Of a DNA stretch of 64,000 nucleotides, positions 18,173-25,953 are shown piece after piece. This DNA comes from Prevotella sp. UBA2756. Lineage in GTDB: Bacteria; Bacteroidota; Bacteroidia; Bacteroidales; Bacteroidaceae. The position numbers and the translations under genes are program-made. Numbering within the stretch: the stretch's first letter is position 1; each line of letters starts with the position of its first letter. The notes below the pieces were generated by a model. The model searched no databases and had not been told where the DNA came from. It saw only the letters and a program-made list of their open reading frames with translations. The DNA is taken from the NCBI GenBank assembly GCA_002353205.1, contig DEJE01000057.1, positions 1 to 64,000 on the forward strand. The letters run 5' to 3'.

Positions 18173-18667
18173 ATGACTATCTCTATAATTGCCGCCGTGG
18201 CACGCAACCGCGCCATCGGACGGGACAACAAACTGCTCTACTGGCTGCCCAACGACCTGCGACGATTCAAGAACCTAACCACCGGCCACGCCATCATCAT
18301 GGGGCGGCGCACTTTTGAAAGCCTGCCCAAAGGGGCTCTGCCCAACCGGAGGAACATCGTCCTGAGCCGGTCGCAGCGGGAATTTCCCGGTTGCGACTGC
18401 TATGCCTCGCTGAAAGAAGCTCTGGACCATTGCGGAAAGGACGAAGACATCTATATCATCGGCGGTGCAAGCATCTACAAGCAAGCCATGCCGCTGGCCG
18501 ACAGGCTCTGCCTGACAGAGATTGACGACACGCCGACAGAAGCCGACGCCTTCTTCCCTCCTTACGATGAGTGGGATCTGGTATGGCGCGAGGAGCATAC
18601 GGCCGACGAGAAACACGCTTTCAACTACGCATTCTCCGACTATATGAGGCCCACGTTGGAACGCTAA
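18173..18667 (+). CDS. folA: Dihydrofolate reductase
   Basis: The 164-residue protein has the DHFR landmarks: ISIIAAVARNRAIGRDNKLLYWLPNDLRRFK (seen as AAVARNRAIG and LPNDLRRFK), MGRRTFESLPKGALPNR, and the IIGGASIYKQAMPLADR segment that contacts NADPH. It reduces dihydrofolate to tetrahydrofolate, closing the thymidylate cycle with thyA upstream. The short gap before it holds AGTTCATAGT-type direct repeats. A strong terminator follows immediately. Confidence 0.96.
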   Translation: MTISIIAAVARNRAIGRDNKLLYWLPNDLRRFKNLTTGHAIIMGRRTFESLPKGALPNRRNIVLSRSQREFPGCDCYASLKEALDHCGKDEDIYIIGGASIYKQAMPLADRLCLTEIDDTPTEADAFFPPYDEWDLVWREEHTADEKHAFNYAFSDYMRPTLER

Positions 18668-18709
18668 CAAAAAGATCCAAGCCGCAAGGCCTGGATCTTT
18701 TTGTTTTTT
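18668..18709 (+). terminator. Intrinsic terminator after folA
   Basis: A perfect 12-bp stem, CAAAAAGATCCA pairing with TGGATCTTTTTG, is extended by an inner GCC/GGC and a short loop, then followed by a run of T. The A-run on the left arm means it could also end the convergent lrp-like transcript. Confidence 0.85.
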
Positions 18710-18736
18710 CCCCCTTGATGTAACGAACCATTCGCC

Positions 18737-19216
18737 CTACTCGTCTTCGATGGGCAGGTCGACGATAGGCAGCCGACGTGTGAAGGCAGAGCCGAACGAA
18801 ATGATGGTCTCGCTTCGTGAAAGCCCCAGCGGCTGCAGCTTGTCGTGGATGATGTTGAGCAGATGGTGATTGTTCAGGGCATAAATCTTGATGAACATGT
18901 CGTAGTCACCAGTGGTGTAGTGACATTCCACTACTTCAGGAATCTTACGAAGCTCCTCAACCACATTGTCGAATGCGGAAGGATCCTTCAGATTCAGACC
19001 AATGTAGGCACACGTCTCATACCCTATTTTCTCAGGATCGATGATGAACTGAGAACCTTTCAGAATTCCGAGATTCGTCAGTTTCTGAATACGCTGATGG
19101 ATGGCCGCACCACTCACATTGCAAGCCCGCGCCACCTCGAGGAAAGCCACGCGCGCATCTTCGGCAATCATGCGAAGAATTTTCTTGTCTAAAGAATCTA
19201 AATTATGTTGTCCCAT
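18737..19216 (-). CDS. Lrp/AsnC-family transcriptional regulator
   Basis: The 159-residue protein has an N-terminal winged helix-turn-helix (LDSLDKKILRMIAEDARV, then NVSGAAIHQRIQKLTNLGIL) and a C-terminal RAM/AsnC domain (YETCAYIGLNL, then VVECHYTTGDYDMFIKIYA). Such proteins sense amino acids or related effectors as dimers or octamers. On the minus strand a TATCTTTG box at 19,236-19,243 fits a -7 element about 20 nt before the start codon. The gene is convergent with folA. Confidence 0.92.
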   Translation of the reverse strand: MGQHNLDSLDKKILRMIAEDARVAFLEVARACNVSGAAIHQRIQKLTNLGILKGSQFIIDPEKIGYETCAYIGLNLKDPSAFDNVVEELRKIPEVVECHYTTGDYDMFIKIYALNNHHLLNIIHDKLQPLGLSRSETIISFGSAFTRRLPIVDLPIEDE

Positions 19217-19312
19217 AATAATTGTTTTATGGATGCAAAGATATAAAAAATAATTGAATCTACCGCCGTTTGATAGTAATATTTTTTAATTTTGTTTCAA
19301 TTTATAACTTAT

Positions 19313-19777
19313 CTATCGGTTTGTAGCAGAATAATTGAGTCTGAAAGCACCTGATTGACGCAATTCCTGTTTCACGTCGGTGATAATGCCCATCGGCGTC
19401 TCGCGGTCGGCTTTCAGGCTGACGACCATATTCTTCTTGTCTTCGATAGACATCTCGGCTCGCTCTTTGCGTACGAAGGGGCTTATGTGGGAGATGTCGG
19501 CAAACTTATCATTGAGTTGAATGAGCGTCTGGCCGTCAGCTCCCTTTCCGGCGGTGGCCGTCAGCGGCTTGCCTATATAAATATAGGTGATGGCAGTCTT
19601 CCGGGTGAGTTTGGTCAGCTCGGTGCCTGCCGGAACCTGATACTTTACCTTTACGGGCACGCTACGCATGTGGGTAACGATCATAAAGAAAAAGAGCACG
19701 GTAAAGATGAGGTCTGGCATCGACGACATGTTCAGCCCAGGAACCTCGCGCTCGCGATGTCGACGAAGCAGGCTCAT
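19313..19777 (-). CDS. exbD: ExbD/TolR-family biopolymer transport protein (distal copy)
   Basis: The 154-residue protein has a short basic N terminus (LLRRHREREVPGLNMSSMPD), a single transmembrane helix containing the family's conserved Asp (MPDLIFTVLFFFMIVT) and a periplasmic domain. ExbD forms the proton channel of the TonB motor with ExbB. It is the last gene of the operon; its ATG overlaps the stop of the preceding exbD as ATGA. Two non-identical ExbD proteins in tandem are usual in Bacteroidetes. Confidence 0.88.
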   Translation of the reverse strand: MSLLRRHREREVPGLNMSSMPDLIFTVLFFFMIVTHMRSVPVKVKYQVPAGTELTKLTRKTAITYIYIGKPLTATAGKGADGQTLIQLNDKFADISHISPFVRKERAEMSIEDKKNMVVSLKADRETPMGIITDVKQELRQSGAFRLNYSATNR

Positions 19778-20331
19778 GGCTCACCTCCTTCCTGACTCTT
19801 GCCTGCTTGTGGCTGTCGACCGTAGTCTTCGGCAATGCGTTGCGGATAATATTCGCGTAAGGCCTGTTGCTGCTGGGCGGAGCACTCGTCAAAGTGATGA
19901 CCATAGACACGGCGGGCACGATATTCGCGCAGGGTATGATAGGCGGCCACGATCTCGTTCTGCAGCTGGAAATAGGTGTCATAGGATGCTCCCCTGTCTG
20001 AAGTTACGGAGATGATATGATTCTCGCGGTCGGGACAATGAAGCAAGAAATCGACCACCTGCCGACGCAGCTTGCTGAGTTCGGCCACGCTGTCGTTGAT
20101 CGTCAACCTGTTGTCGGCATCGATGGCAAGGCGCAGGATAATGTTCTTGTCTACATCGATGACACGATCCTCTGACGGTTGTTTGTCGATGGGAGGCAAC
20201 TGCCGGTTGAGTCCCTTGTCCATATCCATCGACGTAGTGACAAGGAAGAAAATGAGCAACATAAACGAGATGTCGGCCGTTGATGTTGTATTGAGTGCAG
20301 GGACTTTTCGCCTTTTTCGTCTGAAAAACAT
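19774..20331 (-). CDS. exbD: ExbD/TolR-family biopolymer transport protein (proximal copy)
   Basis: The correct start is at 20,331 (MFFRRKRRKVPALNT), giving 185 residues; the longer open frame upstream is a chance extension. One membrane helix with the ExbD-type Asp (TADISFMLLIFFLVTT) follows the basic N terminus, then a periplasmic domain and a charged C-terminal tail. The start overlaps the stop of the upstream gene (TAATG) and its stop overlaps the next start (ATGA), so the four genes are translationally coupled. Confidence 0.87.
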   Translation of the reverse strand: MFFRRKRRKVPALNTTSTADISFMLLIFFLVTTSMDMDKGLNRQLPPIDKQPSEDRVIDVDKNIILRLAIDADNRLTINDSVAELSKLRRQVVDFLLHCPDRENHIISVTSDRGASYDTYFQLQNEIVAAYHTLREYRARRVYGHHFDECSAQQQQALREYYPQRIAEDYGRQPQAGKSQEGGEP

Positions 20332-20681
20332 TATTTCAGTCTGCGGTTGATACCTGATGTGCCAAACACGACGCCAACGACGGCAACAATGACCAGCACG
20401 AAGGTTGTATTGATGAACATATCGGCTGCCTTGATCCAGAAAGTGTGAGTGTAGGCAAGACCGTTGATGAGCATCGACGACCTGCCTCCGAGTAGGAAGG
20501 TGAGCAGCAGACAGACAACGAGCAATAAAGCCGCACCACAAGCAATCTTCGCAGCGGGGATGTTGTTGACAACTCGCTGTGACTTGTCGCGTTGGCGCAA
20601 ACTTCTCAGCGCCGACCAAAGGGTCAGCACGATAGCTGCAAGGAGCATCGCATAGACGATGAAAAGAAGCACTTCTACCAT
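20331..20681 (-). CDS. Small three-helix membrane protein of the exb operon
   Basis: The 116-residue protein has three hydrophobic segments (about 3-24, 45-66, 87-108) with basic residues between the first two. I recognise no domain. It lies between exbB and the first exbD, with a 1-nt overlap to the latter. A small extra membrane protein at this position occurs in other Bacteroidetes exb operons as I recall, so a structural part of the TonB motor is possible but unproven. Confidence 0.6.
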   Translation of the reverse strand: MVEVLLFIVYAMLLAAIVLTLWSALRSLRQRDKSQRVVNNIPAAKIACGAALLLVVCLLLTFLLGGRSSMLINGLAYTHTFWIKAADMFINTTFVLVIVAVVGVVFGTSGINRRLK

Positions 20682-20692
20682 GGCGACGGCGA

Positions 20693-21544
20693 TCAGTTAC
20701 CCTTGTTGAGTTGTTTATACTTCGTGATGGTATCGAGCAGCGAGATTGCACTCTCTTCCATCTGCGATGTAAGGTGTTCGATCTTGGTGAGGATATAGCT
20801 GTAGAAAACCTGCAGAATGAGGGCAACGATGATACCGAAGATAGTGGTGATGAGCGCTACCTTCATACCGGCAGCCACCACAGAAGCGTTGAGATCGCCC
20901 GCCTGCTGCACCTGATCGAAAGCCATTACCATGCCGATGACAGTTCCTAAGAATCCAAGCGAGGGAGCTATGGCGATAAAAAGCGTAATCCAAGAGCACC
21001 CCTTCTCGAGGTTGGCCGTCTGCACAGAACCATAGCTGATGATGCTGCGCTCGATATCGTCGACTGACTCATGTATGCGCAAGAGCCCCTGGTAGCAGAT
21101 GCTGGCAACGGGACCACGCGTCTCGCGGCACAACGACTTGGCACTCTCTATCTCACCCTTCAGCACCCTCTCTTCCACATCGGCCATCAGCTTCTTGGCA
21201 TTCACCTCGCTGAGCGAGAGATAGATGATGCGCTCGATACAGAAAGCTAATCCGAGGACGAGGACGAGGGCAACGAGCGACATGTAGGCGGGATTGCCCT
21301 CGATGAACTTCTTCTTGAGCTGTTGGTGCAAACCGGGGTTATCCTCGGCCATCAACAGACTATCGGCAGAAGCCAAGGCGGCATCGTCGAAGGTAATGGA
21401 ATCGGCATTAAGCACCTCATCGATGATAGCCGTATCTGCCTTTGACTCTGATAACGACACAGTATCATTCTGCGCCTGCACCGACAAAGAAAAACAAGCA
21501 AAGAGGATTGTGGCTATTGCGAAGGATGCAATCAGTTTTTTCAT
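20693..21544 (-). CDS. exbB: MotA/TolQ/ExbB proton-channel family protein
   Basis: The 283-residue protein has a signal-like N terminus (MKKLIASFAIATILFACFS), a linker, a membrane helix near residues 97-115, and the family core: CSWITLFIAIAPSLGFLGTVIGMV, then ITTIFGIIVALILQVFY (each read here as shorter blocks IAPSLGFLGTVIGM and TTIFGIIVALIL). ExbB and ExbD couple the proton gradient to TonB-dependent outer-membrane import. It is first in the operon. Only 24 nt separate its start from the 3' end of the tRNA-Ser remnant that borders the prophage. Confidence 0.9.
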   Translation of the reverse strand: MKKLIASFAIATILFACFSLSVQAQNDTVSLSESKADTAIIDEVLNADSITFDDAALASADSLLMAEDNPGLHQQLKKKFIEGNPAYMSLVALVLVLGLAFCIERIIYLSLSEVNAKKLMADVEERVLKGEIESAKSLCRETRGPVASICYQGLLRIHESVDDIERSIISYGSVQTANLEKGCSWITLFIAIAPSLGFLGTVIGMVMAFDQVQQAGDLNASVVAAGMKVALITTIFGIIVALILQVFYSYILTKIEHLTSQMEESAISLLDTITKYKQLNKGN

Positions 21545-21568
21545 CTCGAATAAAGAAAAATAAAAAAG

Positions 21569-21626
21569 CGGAGAGACCGGGATTCGAACCCGGGATACGC
21601 TTTTGACGTATACACGCTTTCCAGAT
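21569..21626 (-). pseudogene. 3' part of tRNA-Ser(GGA): probable prophage attachment half-site
   Basis: On the minus strand the sequence runs from an anticodon loop CTGGAAA (GGA at 21,620-21,622), through a long variable arm (ATACG, TCAAAAG, CGTAT) and T arm (CCGGG, TTCGAAT, CCCGG) to the acceptor strand TCTCTCC and discriminator G. This is the serine-tRNA 3' half. Only 19 nt separate a GGAG word from the anticodon loop, too few for a D arm, so the 5' half is missing. This is what remains on one side when a phage inserts in a tRNA gene. The intact copy should lie beyond the other prophage end, outside the window. Confidence 0.65.
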
Positions 21627-21680
21627 GTAAAGCGACACTCCGCAACAATTTGTAATTCAATAAATTAAAGAACAGACCCG

Positions 21681-22004
21681 CTACTCTTGCAGGCCATTTG
21701 CAGGTTTTTTGCTTCGAGAGGGTGACGAGACGGCAGGCGAAGGAGGGAAACCACCCTCCCACATTGACCCCTCCCCGGTGAGAAGCCATCGAGAGCACAC
21801 GCCGTAGTCGCGCACCAGATAGGTGAGCCAACAGAGCTGGAACAGGTCGCGCTGCGGTTCCTTTTCGCAGGTGTTCATGTTCCAGCGGTTGATGCCATAG
21901 CGGTCGGTGAAGGTTTTCCGGCCACGGATGACCCGCGTCGCCTTCAGCATGCGGAGGGCGAGAAAGAACCGCTGGTTTATTCGGACAGAATCAACTACTT
22001 GCAT
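21681..22004 (-). CDS. Prophage protein with repressor-like start
   Basis: The 107-residue protein has the pattern RINQRFFLALRMLKATR, then FTDRYGINRWNMNTCEKEP and LTYLVRDYGVCSRWLLTGEG. This ending (VS..WLLTG.G) resembles the C terminus of HTH domains in Bacteroidetes phage regulators. The tail is Ser/Pro-rich. It is the last gene of a three-gene minus-strand cluster with the XRE repressor, overlapping the previous gene by 10 nt. A DNA-binding lysogeny role is an inference. Confidence 0.55.
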   Translation of the reverse strand: MQVVDSVRINQRFFLALRMLKATRVIRGRKTFTDRYGINRWNMNTCEKEPQRDLFQLCWLTYLVRDYGVCSRWLLTGEGSMWEGGFPPSPAVSSPSRSKKPANGLQE

Positions 22005-22423
22005 TTTTTCGATTTTTTGGAAAGAGACAAGGCACGCTCAAGCCGGACAGCCAAGCGAGCAAATGGAGCATCATACACAGAAGGGTCACGGCGATGGGAT
22101 AGACCAAGCCGGATAACACGAACTTCATCATCATAGCGTTTCAGCTTCCGATAGACAACGGCCAGACGCTCGATGCTGTGTAGGTAATTGTTGATACGGT
22201 ATGAAGACGAAGACTCCCCAAGAGCGATACACCGCTCATAGGCATCAGCTGCGAGAAGGAGGTCGCCGGATTTTTCAGCAGACATCCCGGCATTCTGAAT
22301 CGACATGAGCTCAGCAAAAGCAGCCTCCCAAGAAAGACGCTCGGAACGAAGGCGTTCAAAACCTTCATGCCCCTCACGAATCATGGCCTCCGATTCAGAA
22401 AGAAGTTCATCCCAGTCCATCAC
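21995..22423 (-). CDS. Prophage protein of unknown function, TPR-like helices
   Basis: The 142-residue protein is mostly helical and Glu/Arg/Ser-rich. Two segments (GDLLLAADAYERCIALG and LHSIERLAVVYRKLKRYDDEVRVIRLGL) look like a pair of tetratricopeptide helices. It overlaps the XRE repressor gene by 4 nt (ATGA) upstream and the next gene by 10 nt downstream, so the three genes form one transcript. No enzymatic motif is visible. Confidence 0.6.
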   Translation of the reverse strand: MMDWDELLSESEAMIREGHEGFERLRSERLSWEAAFAELMSIQNAGMSAEKSGDLLLAADAYERCIALGESSSSYRINNYLHSIERLAVVYRKLKRYDDEVRVIRLGLSHRRDPSVYDAPFARLAVRLERALSLSKKSKKCK

Positions 22424-22788
22424 CCTTGCATTTTTTCGATAACAGAGATAAGGCGGTTCATTTGCCTGTCCTTCTCTTCCAAGAGAGACAGGAACCGGGC
22501 AGTCTCACCGCCAACATTTACCTGATTCCAACGATTGCCGGAACCAGCGTCAAGGTTGATACCAGAACCAGAGGCGACATTCACAGACGAGGAAACATCC
22601 TCGAAGAACACCGTCACAGGCACATTCAAGATACGAGCAATCGCCTCCAGCGTTTCAATCTTCGTCGAGTTGTTACGAATCAGCTTCGACAAAGCCTGCG
22701 GGGTGATTGCGAGCTGGGCAGCGAGAGCCTCCATGCTCATCCCCGGAGTAGACGCAACAAGCGTCCTAATTTTTTGAAGATTTGCCAT
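22420..22788 (-). CDS. XRE-family repressor, likely lysogeny regulator
   Basis: The 122-residue protein begins with an HTH domain (MANLQKIRTLVASTPGMSM, then ITPQALSKLIRNNSTKIETLEAIARILNV shown in parts). It continues with a linker and a short coiled-coil-like C terminus (SLLEEKDRQMNRLISVIEKM) that may dimerise. It has no CI-type self-cleavage domain. It faces the rightward early operon across a 166-bp control region with a palindrome and direct repeats, the classic position of a phage repressor. Confidence 0.8.
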   Translation of the reverse strand: MANLQKIRTLVASTPGMSMEALAAQLAITPQALSKLIRNNSTKIETLEAIARILNVPVTVFFEDVSSSVNVASGSGINLDAGSGNRWNQVNVGGETARFLSLLEEKDRQMNRLISVIEKMQG

Positions 22789-22790
22789 AC

Positions 22791-22865
22791 TGAAACTTTT
22801 TGTTGAGATTTAACTCTTTTTAAGCAACTAAAAGTTGCGTATATGAAACTTTTTGTTTAACTTTG
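22791..22865 (+). promoter_or_regulatory. Early promoter and putative repressor operators
   Basis: A TTG at 22,835-22,837, 20 nt of spacer, and TAACTTTG at 22,858-22,865 form a good Bacteroidetes promoter for the rightward genes. A perfect palindrome GCAACT-AAA-AGTTGC (22,824-22,838) covers the -33 box. Two exact 14-bp copies of TGAAACTTTTTGTT (22,791-22,804 and 22,844-22,857) flank it, the second lying directly before the -7 box. Confidence 0.7.
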
Positions 22866-22954
22866 CACTCGGAAGTACGAAAGTGGTGGCGAAAGCCGCA
22901 ACAAAAGTACAAAGAAAAATCGAAACAACAAAACAATTTCAAGAAAAAGTGATT

Positions 22955-23239
22955 ATGTGCAAAACAGCAGCAGAGACAGCCGAAGGGCTGAGAATCCCGG
23001 AAACCCCCATCGAGCGGGAGCGAAGGGAGCGAAACGAGGCCATCTGCCGGGAGTTCAAAGAGCTGACCCCGAAGGTGGTGGCACAGGGCTACAAGCCCTA
23101 CCGGGCAATCACGATGATTGCAGGCAAGTACGGGATGACCCACGCAGGAATCATCTTTGTGCTTCAGAAGGCCGGACTCTACACCAACGCGAAGGAGTGC
23201 GCAGAGAGCCTCCAGAGCGACGAGCAAGCAGAAGCATGA
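22955..23239 (+). CDS. First early prophage protein, HTH-like
   Basis: I start at the ATG at 22,955 because the promoter's -7 box ends at 22,865, downstream of the first ATG of the open frame (22,853). The 94-residue protein ends in a segment, PYRAITMIAGKYGMTHAGIIFVLQKAG, that has the helix spacing of a helix-turn-helix (quoted in parts: ITMIAGKYGMTHAGI and FVLQKAGL). It is the first product of the early operon, so a Cro-like or accessory regulator is possible. I do not recognise the family. Confidence 0.6.
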   Translation: MCKTAAETAEGLRIPETPIERERRERNEAICREFKELTPKVVAQGYKPYRAITMIAGKYGMTHAGIIFVLQKAGLYTNAKECAESLQSDEQAEA

Positions 23240-23262
23240 ACAACTAAAAACGGAATGAGCGT

Positions 23263-23445
23263 ATGAAGAAAGAAGCAATCAAACGGTGGTGGAACGCAGA
23301 GAGCGAGACCTTCTCCATGCTTTGCGCAACGGAGGACGGCGAGACGTTCACCCACGGACAGATGGTGCTGGCCAACCTTGGAGTGGTCGCCCTTATCTTG
23401 GCCTGCGGCATCGCAGGATGGCTGGAAGGAGGTGCGGCATGGTAA
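23263..23445 (+). CDS. Small single-helix membrane protein
   Basis: The 60-residue protein has a charged N-terminal half (KKEAIKRWWNAESETF) and one hydrophobic helix (VLANLGVVALILACGIAGWL) near the C terminus. The last codons overlap the next gene by 7 nt. The family is not recognised; small membrane proteins at the start of early operons may serve in exclusion, but nothing here proves that. Confidence 0.5.
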   Translation: MKKEAIKRWWNAESETFSMLCATEDGETFTHGQMVLANLGVVALILACGIAGWLEGGAAW

Positions 23446-23636
23446 CGGAAGCACCACAAGTCAGCCCGGCAGGAAGGTACAGCGTCAACCAGACCTTCGC
23501 CCTGCTCGGCATCAGCCGTCGCACCCTCTACAGGGCAACAGAGGCAGGCCGCATCCACTGCGGCTACCGAAAGGCAGACATGAAGCGATTCTACAGAGGC
23601 AGCGAGATAACCCGCTACTGGACGCAAGAGATGTAA
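23439..23636 (+). CDS. Excisionase-type helix-turn-helix protein
   Basis: The ATG at 23,439 gives 65 residues containing GRYSVNQTFALLGISRRTLYRATEAGRI followed by GYRKADMKRFY and GSEITRYW (quoted in short blocks: YSVNQTFALLGISRRTLYRA). This is the MerR-like HTH_17 fold used by phage excisionases and small DNA-binding proteins. It is translationally coupled to the previous gene by a 7-nt overlap. It may help excision or regulate early genes; the integrase itself is outside the window. Confidence 0.65.
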   Translation: MVTEAPQVSPAGRYSVNQTFALLGISRRTLYRATEAGRIHCGYRKADMKRFYRGSEITRYWTQEM

Positions 23637-23659
23637 AACCCCATAAAAGAACAGAACGT

Positions 23660-25630
23660 ATGAAAATCAAGTTCCAGAAACTAACCATCCAGAACTTCAA
23701 GGGAGTGCTCGGCGAGCGCATCATCGAGTTCAACGGAACGCTCACCCAGATAATGGGAGCGAACCACACAGGAAAGACAACCACCGCAGATGCGGTACTC
23801 TGGCTGCTCTTCGGAAAGAATAGCGAGGACAGCAGCGTCTTCGGCATCAGCCCGAAGGATGAGAACGGCGACATCATCCCAAACCTCGAGAACCGGGTGC
23901 TGCTCGAAATGACAGCAGACAGCAGAGCCATAAGCTTGGAAAAGGTGCGCAAGGAGGTACGCACGAAGGTAAAGAACGGCGACGAGGAAAAGCTGAGCTA
24001 CCCCTGCACCTACTTCATCGACGGCAACAAGTACACCGAGAAGGACTTCAAGGCAGAGATAGACAGCCTGTGCCGGGAGAGCCTGTTCAAGAGCATCACC
24101 AACCCCGCCTACTTCCCCAGCCTTAAGGCAGAACAACAGCGGGCACTGCTCACGAAGATGGTCGGCGAGACACCCATGGAAGAAATAGCCGCCCAGAGGG
24201 AGGACTTCAAGAAACTCATCCAGCAGCTGGCCGGAACAGACCTCCAGCGGTTCCGCGAACACCTCGCCTACCGTATCAAAGAGCTGAAGAAGGAGCTGGA
24301 GCAGATACCCAGCCGACTCAGCGAGCAAGAGAACGAGCTGCAGCCATTGAAGGAACAGCGCATAGACTTCGCACAGGTCGAGGCAGAAATCAAGGACTGC
24401 GAGGCAGAGCTGCGCAAGTGCGATGACGAGCTGCTCGACAACACCAAGGCCATCGACAGCGACTACGAGAAGCGCAGCAAGGAGCGCAACGAAATCAACA
24501 AGCTCAAGACACGCCAGCAGCAGATACAGCAGAGCTACCAAGACCGCAACATGGCCACCCAGCGACAGAAACAGAGAGCCGTGAACGAGGCACAGGCCAA
24601 GGTAGACGAGGCACAGGCCAGAGTGGCACAAGTGGAGCGTAGCATCAACATGGCGACAAGGGAGCTGCAAGACTTAGAGGTCGAAAGCCAGAACTTCCGA
24701 AAGAAGTGGAACGAGGTCGAAGCCGAGGAATTCCAGTGGGATGCCACCCGCGAAACATGCCCCACATGCGGCCAGCGACTCCCGCAGGGTGACATCGACA
24801 AGATGCGCGACGAGGCAGAGGAACGCTTCAACACCGCCAAGGCAGCGAAGCAGGACAGGCTCGACGAGGAAGCCGCCCGGCTGAAGAAACGCAAGGCCGA
24901 TGCCGAGGCCATCAAGCGTAACAACGAGCAGCGCAAGGCAGCTGCCGACAAGGAACTGCGCGAAGCACAGGAATACCTCGACGGAGAGATGGCCACAGGT
25001 GCCGATGAATTCTTCTTCATGGAAGATGAGGAATACCAGAGGCTGGCCGAGGAAATCAAACAGCGCACCGAAGCCCTCGAGAACCAGAGCAGCGACACTA
25101 CCGTCAGCGCAGAGGCGGCAGGCAGGGAAATCAAGCAGCGCAAGGCCGAATGGAACGGCAAGCGTGACCAACTGCGAGACAAGCTGGCCATCCGCACCAC
25201 GATCGAGACGAAGGAGAAGCGCATCGCACAGCTCGAAGAGAAGCAGCGCACACTCAACCAGCAGCTGAGCGAGCTCGAAGGACAGGACTACACAGCCGAG
25301 CAGCTGACACAGGCCATCATCACAGACCTCGAGACGAGAGTGAACCAGCTCTTCACCAACGTCCAGTTCAGAATGTTCAAGAAGCTGCTGAACGGCAACC
25401 TCGAACCCATCTGCGAGTGCACCATGCACGGAACACCCTACCAAGACCTCAGCAACAGCGAGAAGATAAACGCAGGCATCGACATCATCAACGCCATCTG
25501 CCGATACAACGACGTCTACGCCCCGATGTTCGTGGACAACGCAGAAAGCATCAACGACGTCACGCCAACCCGGAGCCAGCAGATTCTTCTCATTGTCAGC
25601 AGAGACAAACAACTCACGGTCATACGCTAA
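23660..25630 (+). CDS. Rad50/SbcC-like AAA ATPase with zinc hook
   Basis: The start at 23,660 gives 656 residues beginning MKIKFQKLTIQNFKGV, typical of RecF/SbcC/SMC proteins. Walker A is GANHTGKTT (about residues 33-41). Two long coiled-coil arms surround a zinc-hook-like CPTCGQ near residue 368. The C terminus has a Walker-B-like PMFVDNAESIND. Rad50-type proteins tether and process DNA ends. With RecT downstream and a RuvC-like nuclease, it points to a phage recombination set. An SbcD/Mre11 nuclease partner is not seen in the neighbourhood; the MBL-fold protein at 27,685 is a different family. Confidence 0.82.
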   Translation: MKIKFQKLTIQNFKGVLGERIIEFNGTLTQIMGANHTGKTTTADAVLWLLFGKNSEDSSVFGISPKDENGDIIPNLENRVLLEMTADSRAISLEKVRKEVRTKVKNGDEEKLSYPCTYFIDGNKYTEKDFKAEIDSLCRESLFKSITNPAYFPSLKAEQQRALLTKMVGETPMEEIAAQREDFKKLIQQLAGTDLQRFREHLAYRIKELKKELEQIPSRLSEQENELQPLKEQRIDFAQVEAEIKDCEAELRKCDDELLDNTKAIDSDYEKRSKERNEINKLKTRQQQIQQSYQDRNMATQRQKQRAVNEAQAKVDEAQARVAQVERSINMATRELQDLEVESQNFRKKWNEVEAEEFQWDATRETCPTCGQRLPQGDIDKMRDEAEERFNTAKAAKQDRLDEEAARLKKRKADAEAIKRNNEQRKAAADKELREAQEYLDGEMATGADEFFFMEDEEYQRLAEEIKQRTEALENQSSDTTVSAEAAGREIKQRKAEWNGKRDQLRDKLAIRTTIETKEKRIAQLEEKQRTLNQQLSELEGQDYTAEQLTQAIITDLETRVNQLFTNVQFRMFKKLLNGNLEPICECTMHGTPYQDLSNSEKINAGIDIINAICRYNDVYAPMFVDNAESINDVTPTRSQQILLIVSRDKQLTVIR

Positions 25631-25655
25631 TGACATCATACGATTTTTAAAAACC

Positions 25656-25701
25656 GGGAGCCGCCCGAGCTGGTAAACTTGGCGGAGCGAGGACGGCTCC
25701 C
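25656..25701 (+). other. Stem-loop in early operon gap
   Basis: The 8-bp arms GGGAGCCG (25,656-25,663) and CGGCTCCC (25,694-25,701) enclose a 30-nt loop. No T-run follows, so a plain intrinsic terminator is unlikely. It lies in a 98-bp gap between the ATPase and the next gene and may be a processing or attenuation element. Confidence 0.5.
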
Positions 25702-25728
25702 AATTACAAACCACAAAACAAAAAAACA

Positions 25729-25953
25729 ATGAACATCAAGATTCAAAGCACAGAAGAACAAGTCCAAATCCGCAGCGATTGGCAAGTAGGAGAAACAAAG
25801 AAGGTCTTAGATGCCGAATTTCCAGAGACACAGGTAGACGCATACCAAGCAGCTGCCGAATTCATGGAGAAGCACCCCCAGTTCGTAGAGGTGACATTCA
25901 GCACCAAACTGAGCGAGAACCCGACAGAGGAACCAGAGAAGGAACAAGCATGA
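25729..25953 (+). CDS. Small prophage protein of unknown function
   Basis: The 74-residue acidic protein has the pattern DWQVGETKKVLDAEF, then AAAEFMEKHPQFVEVTF, with alternating helices and strands. No domain is recognised. Its stop overlaps the ATG of the next gene (ATGA), so the two are translated together within the recombination module. Confidence 0.5.
   Translation: MNIKIQSTEEQVQIRSDWQVGETKKVLDAEFPETQVDAYQAAAEFMEKHPQFVEVTFSTKLSENPTEEPEKEQA

Noticed and set aside
19774..20826. 350-residue version of the first ExbD
   Set aside because: The N-terminal extension covers the coding sequence of the upstream membrane protein in another frame; the start at 20,331 fits the family and the TAATG coupling.
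21568..21645. Complete functional tRNA gene (76 nt)
   Set aside because: The apparent GCGGAG acceptor pairing leaves no D arm and no sensible anticodon stem; the 3' part is clearly from a longer serine tRNA with a long variable arm.
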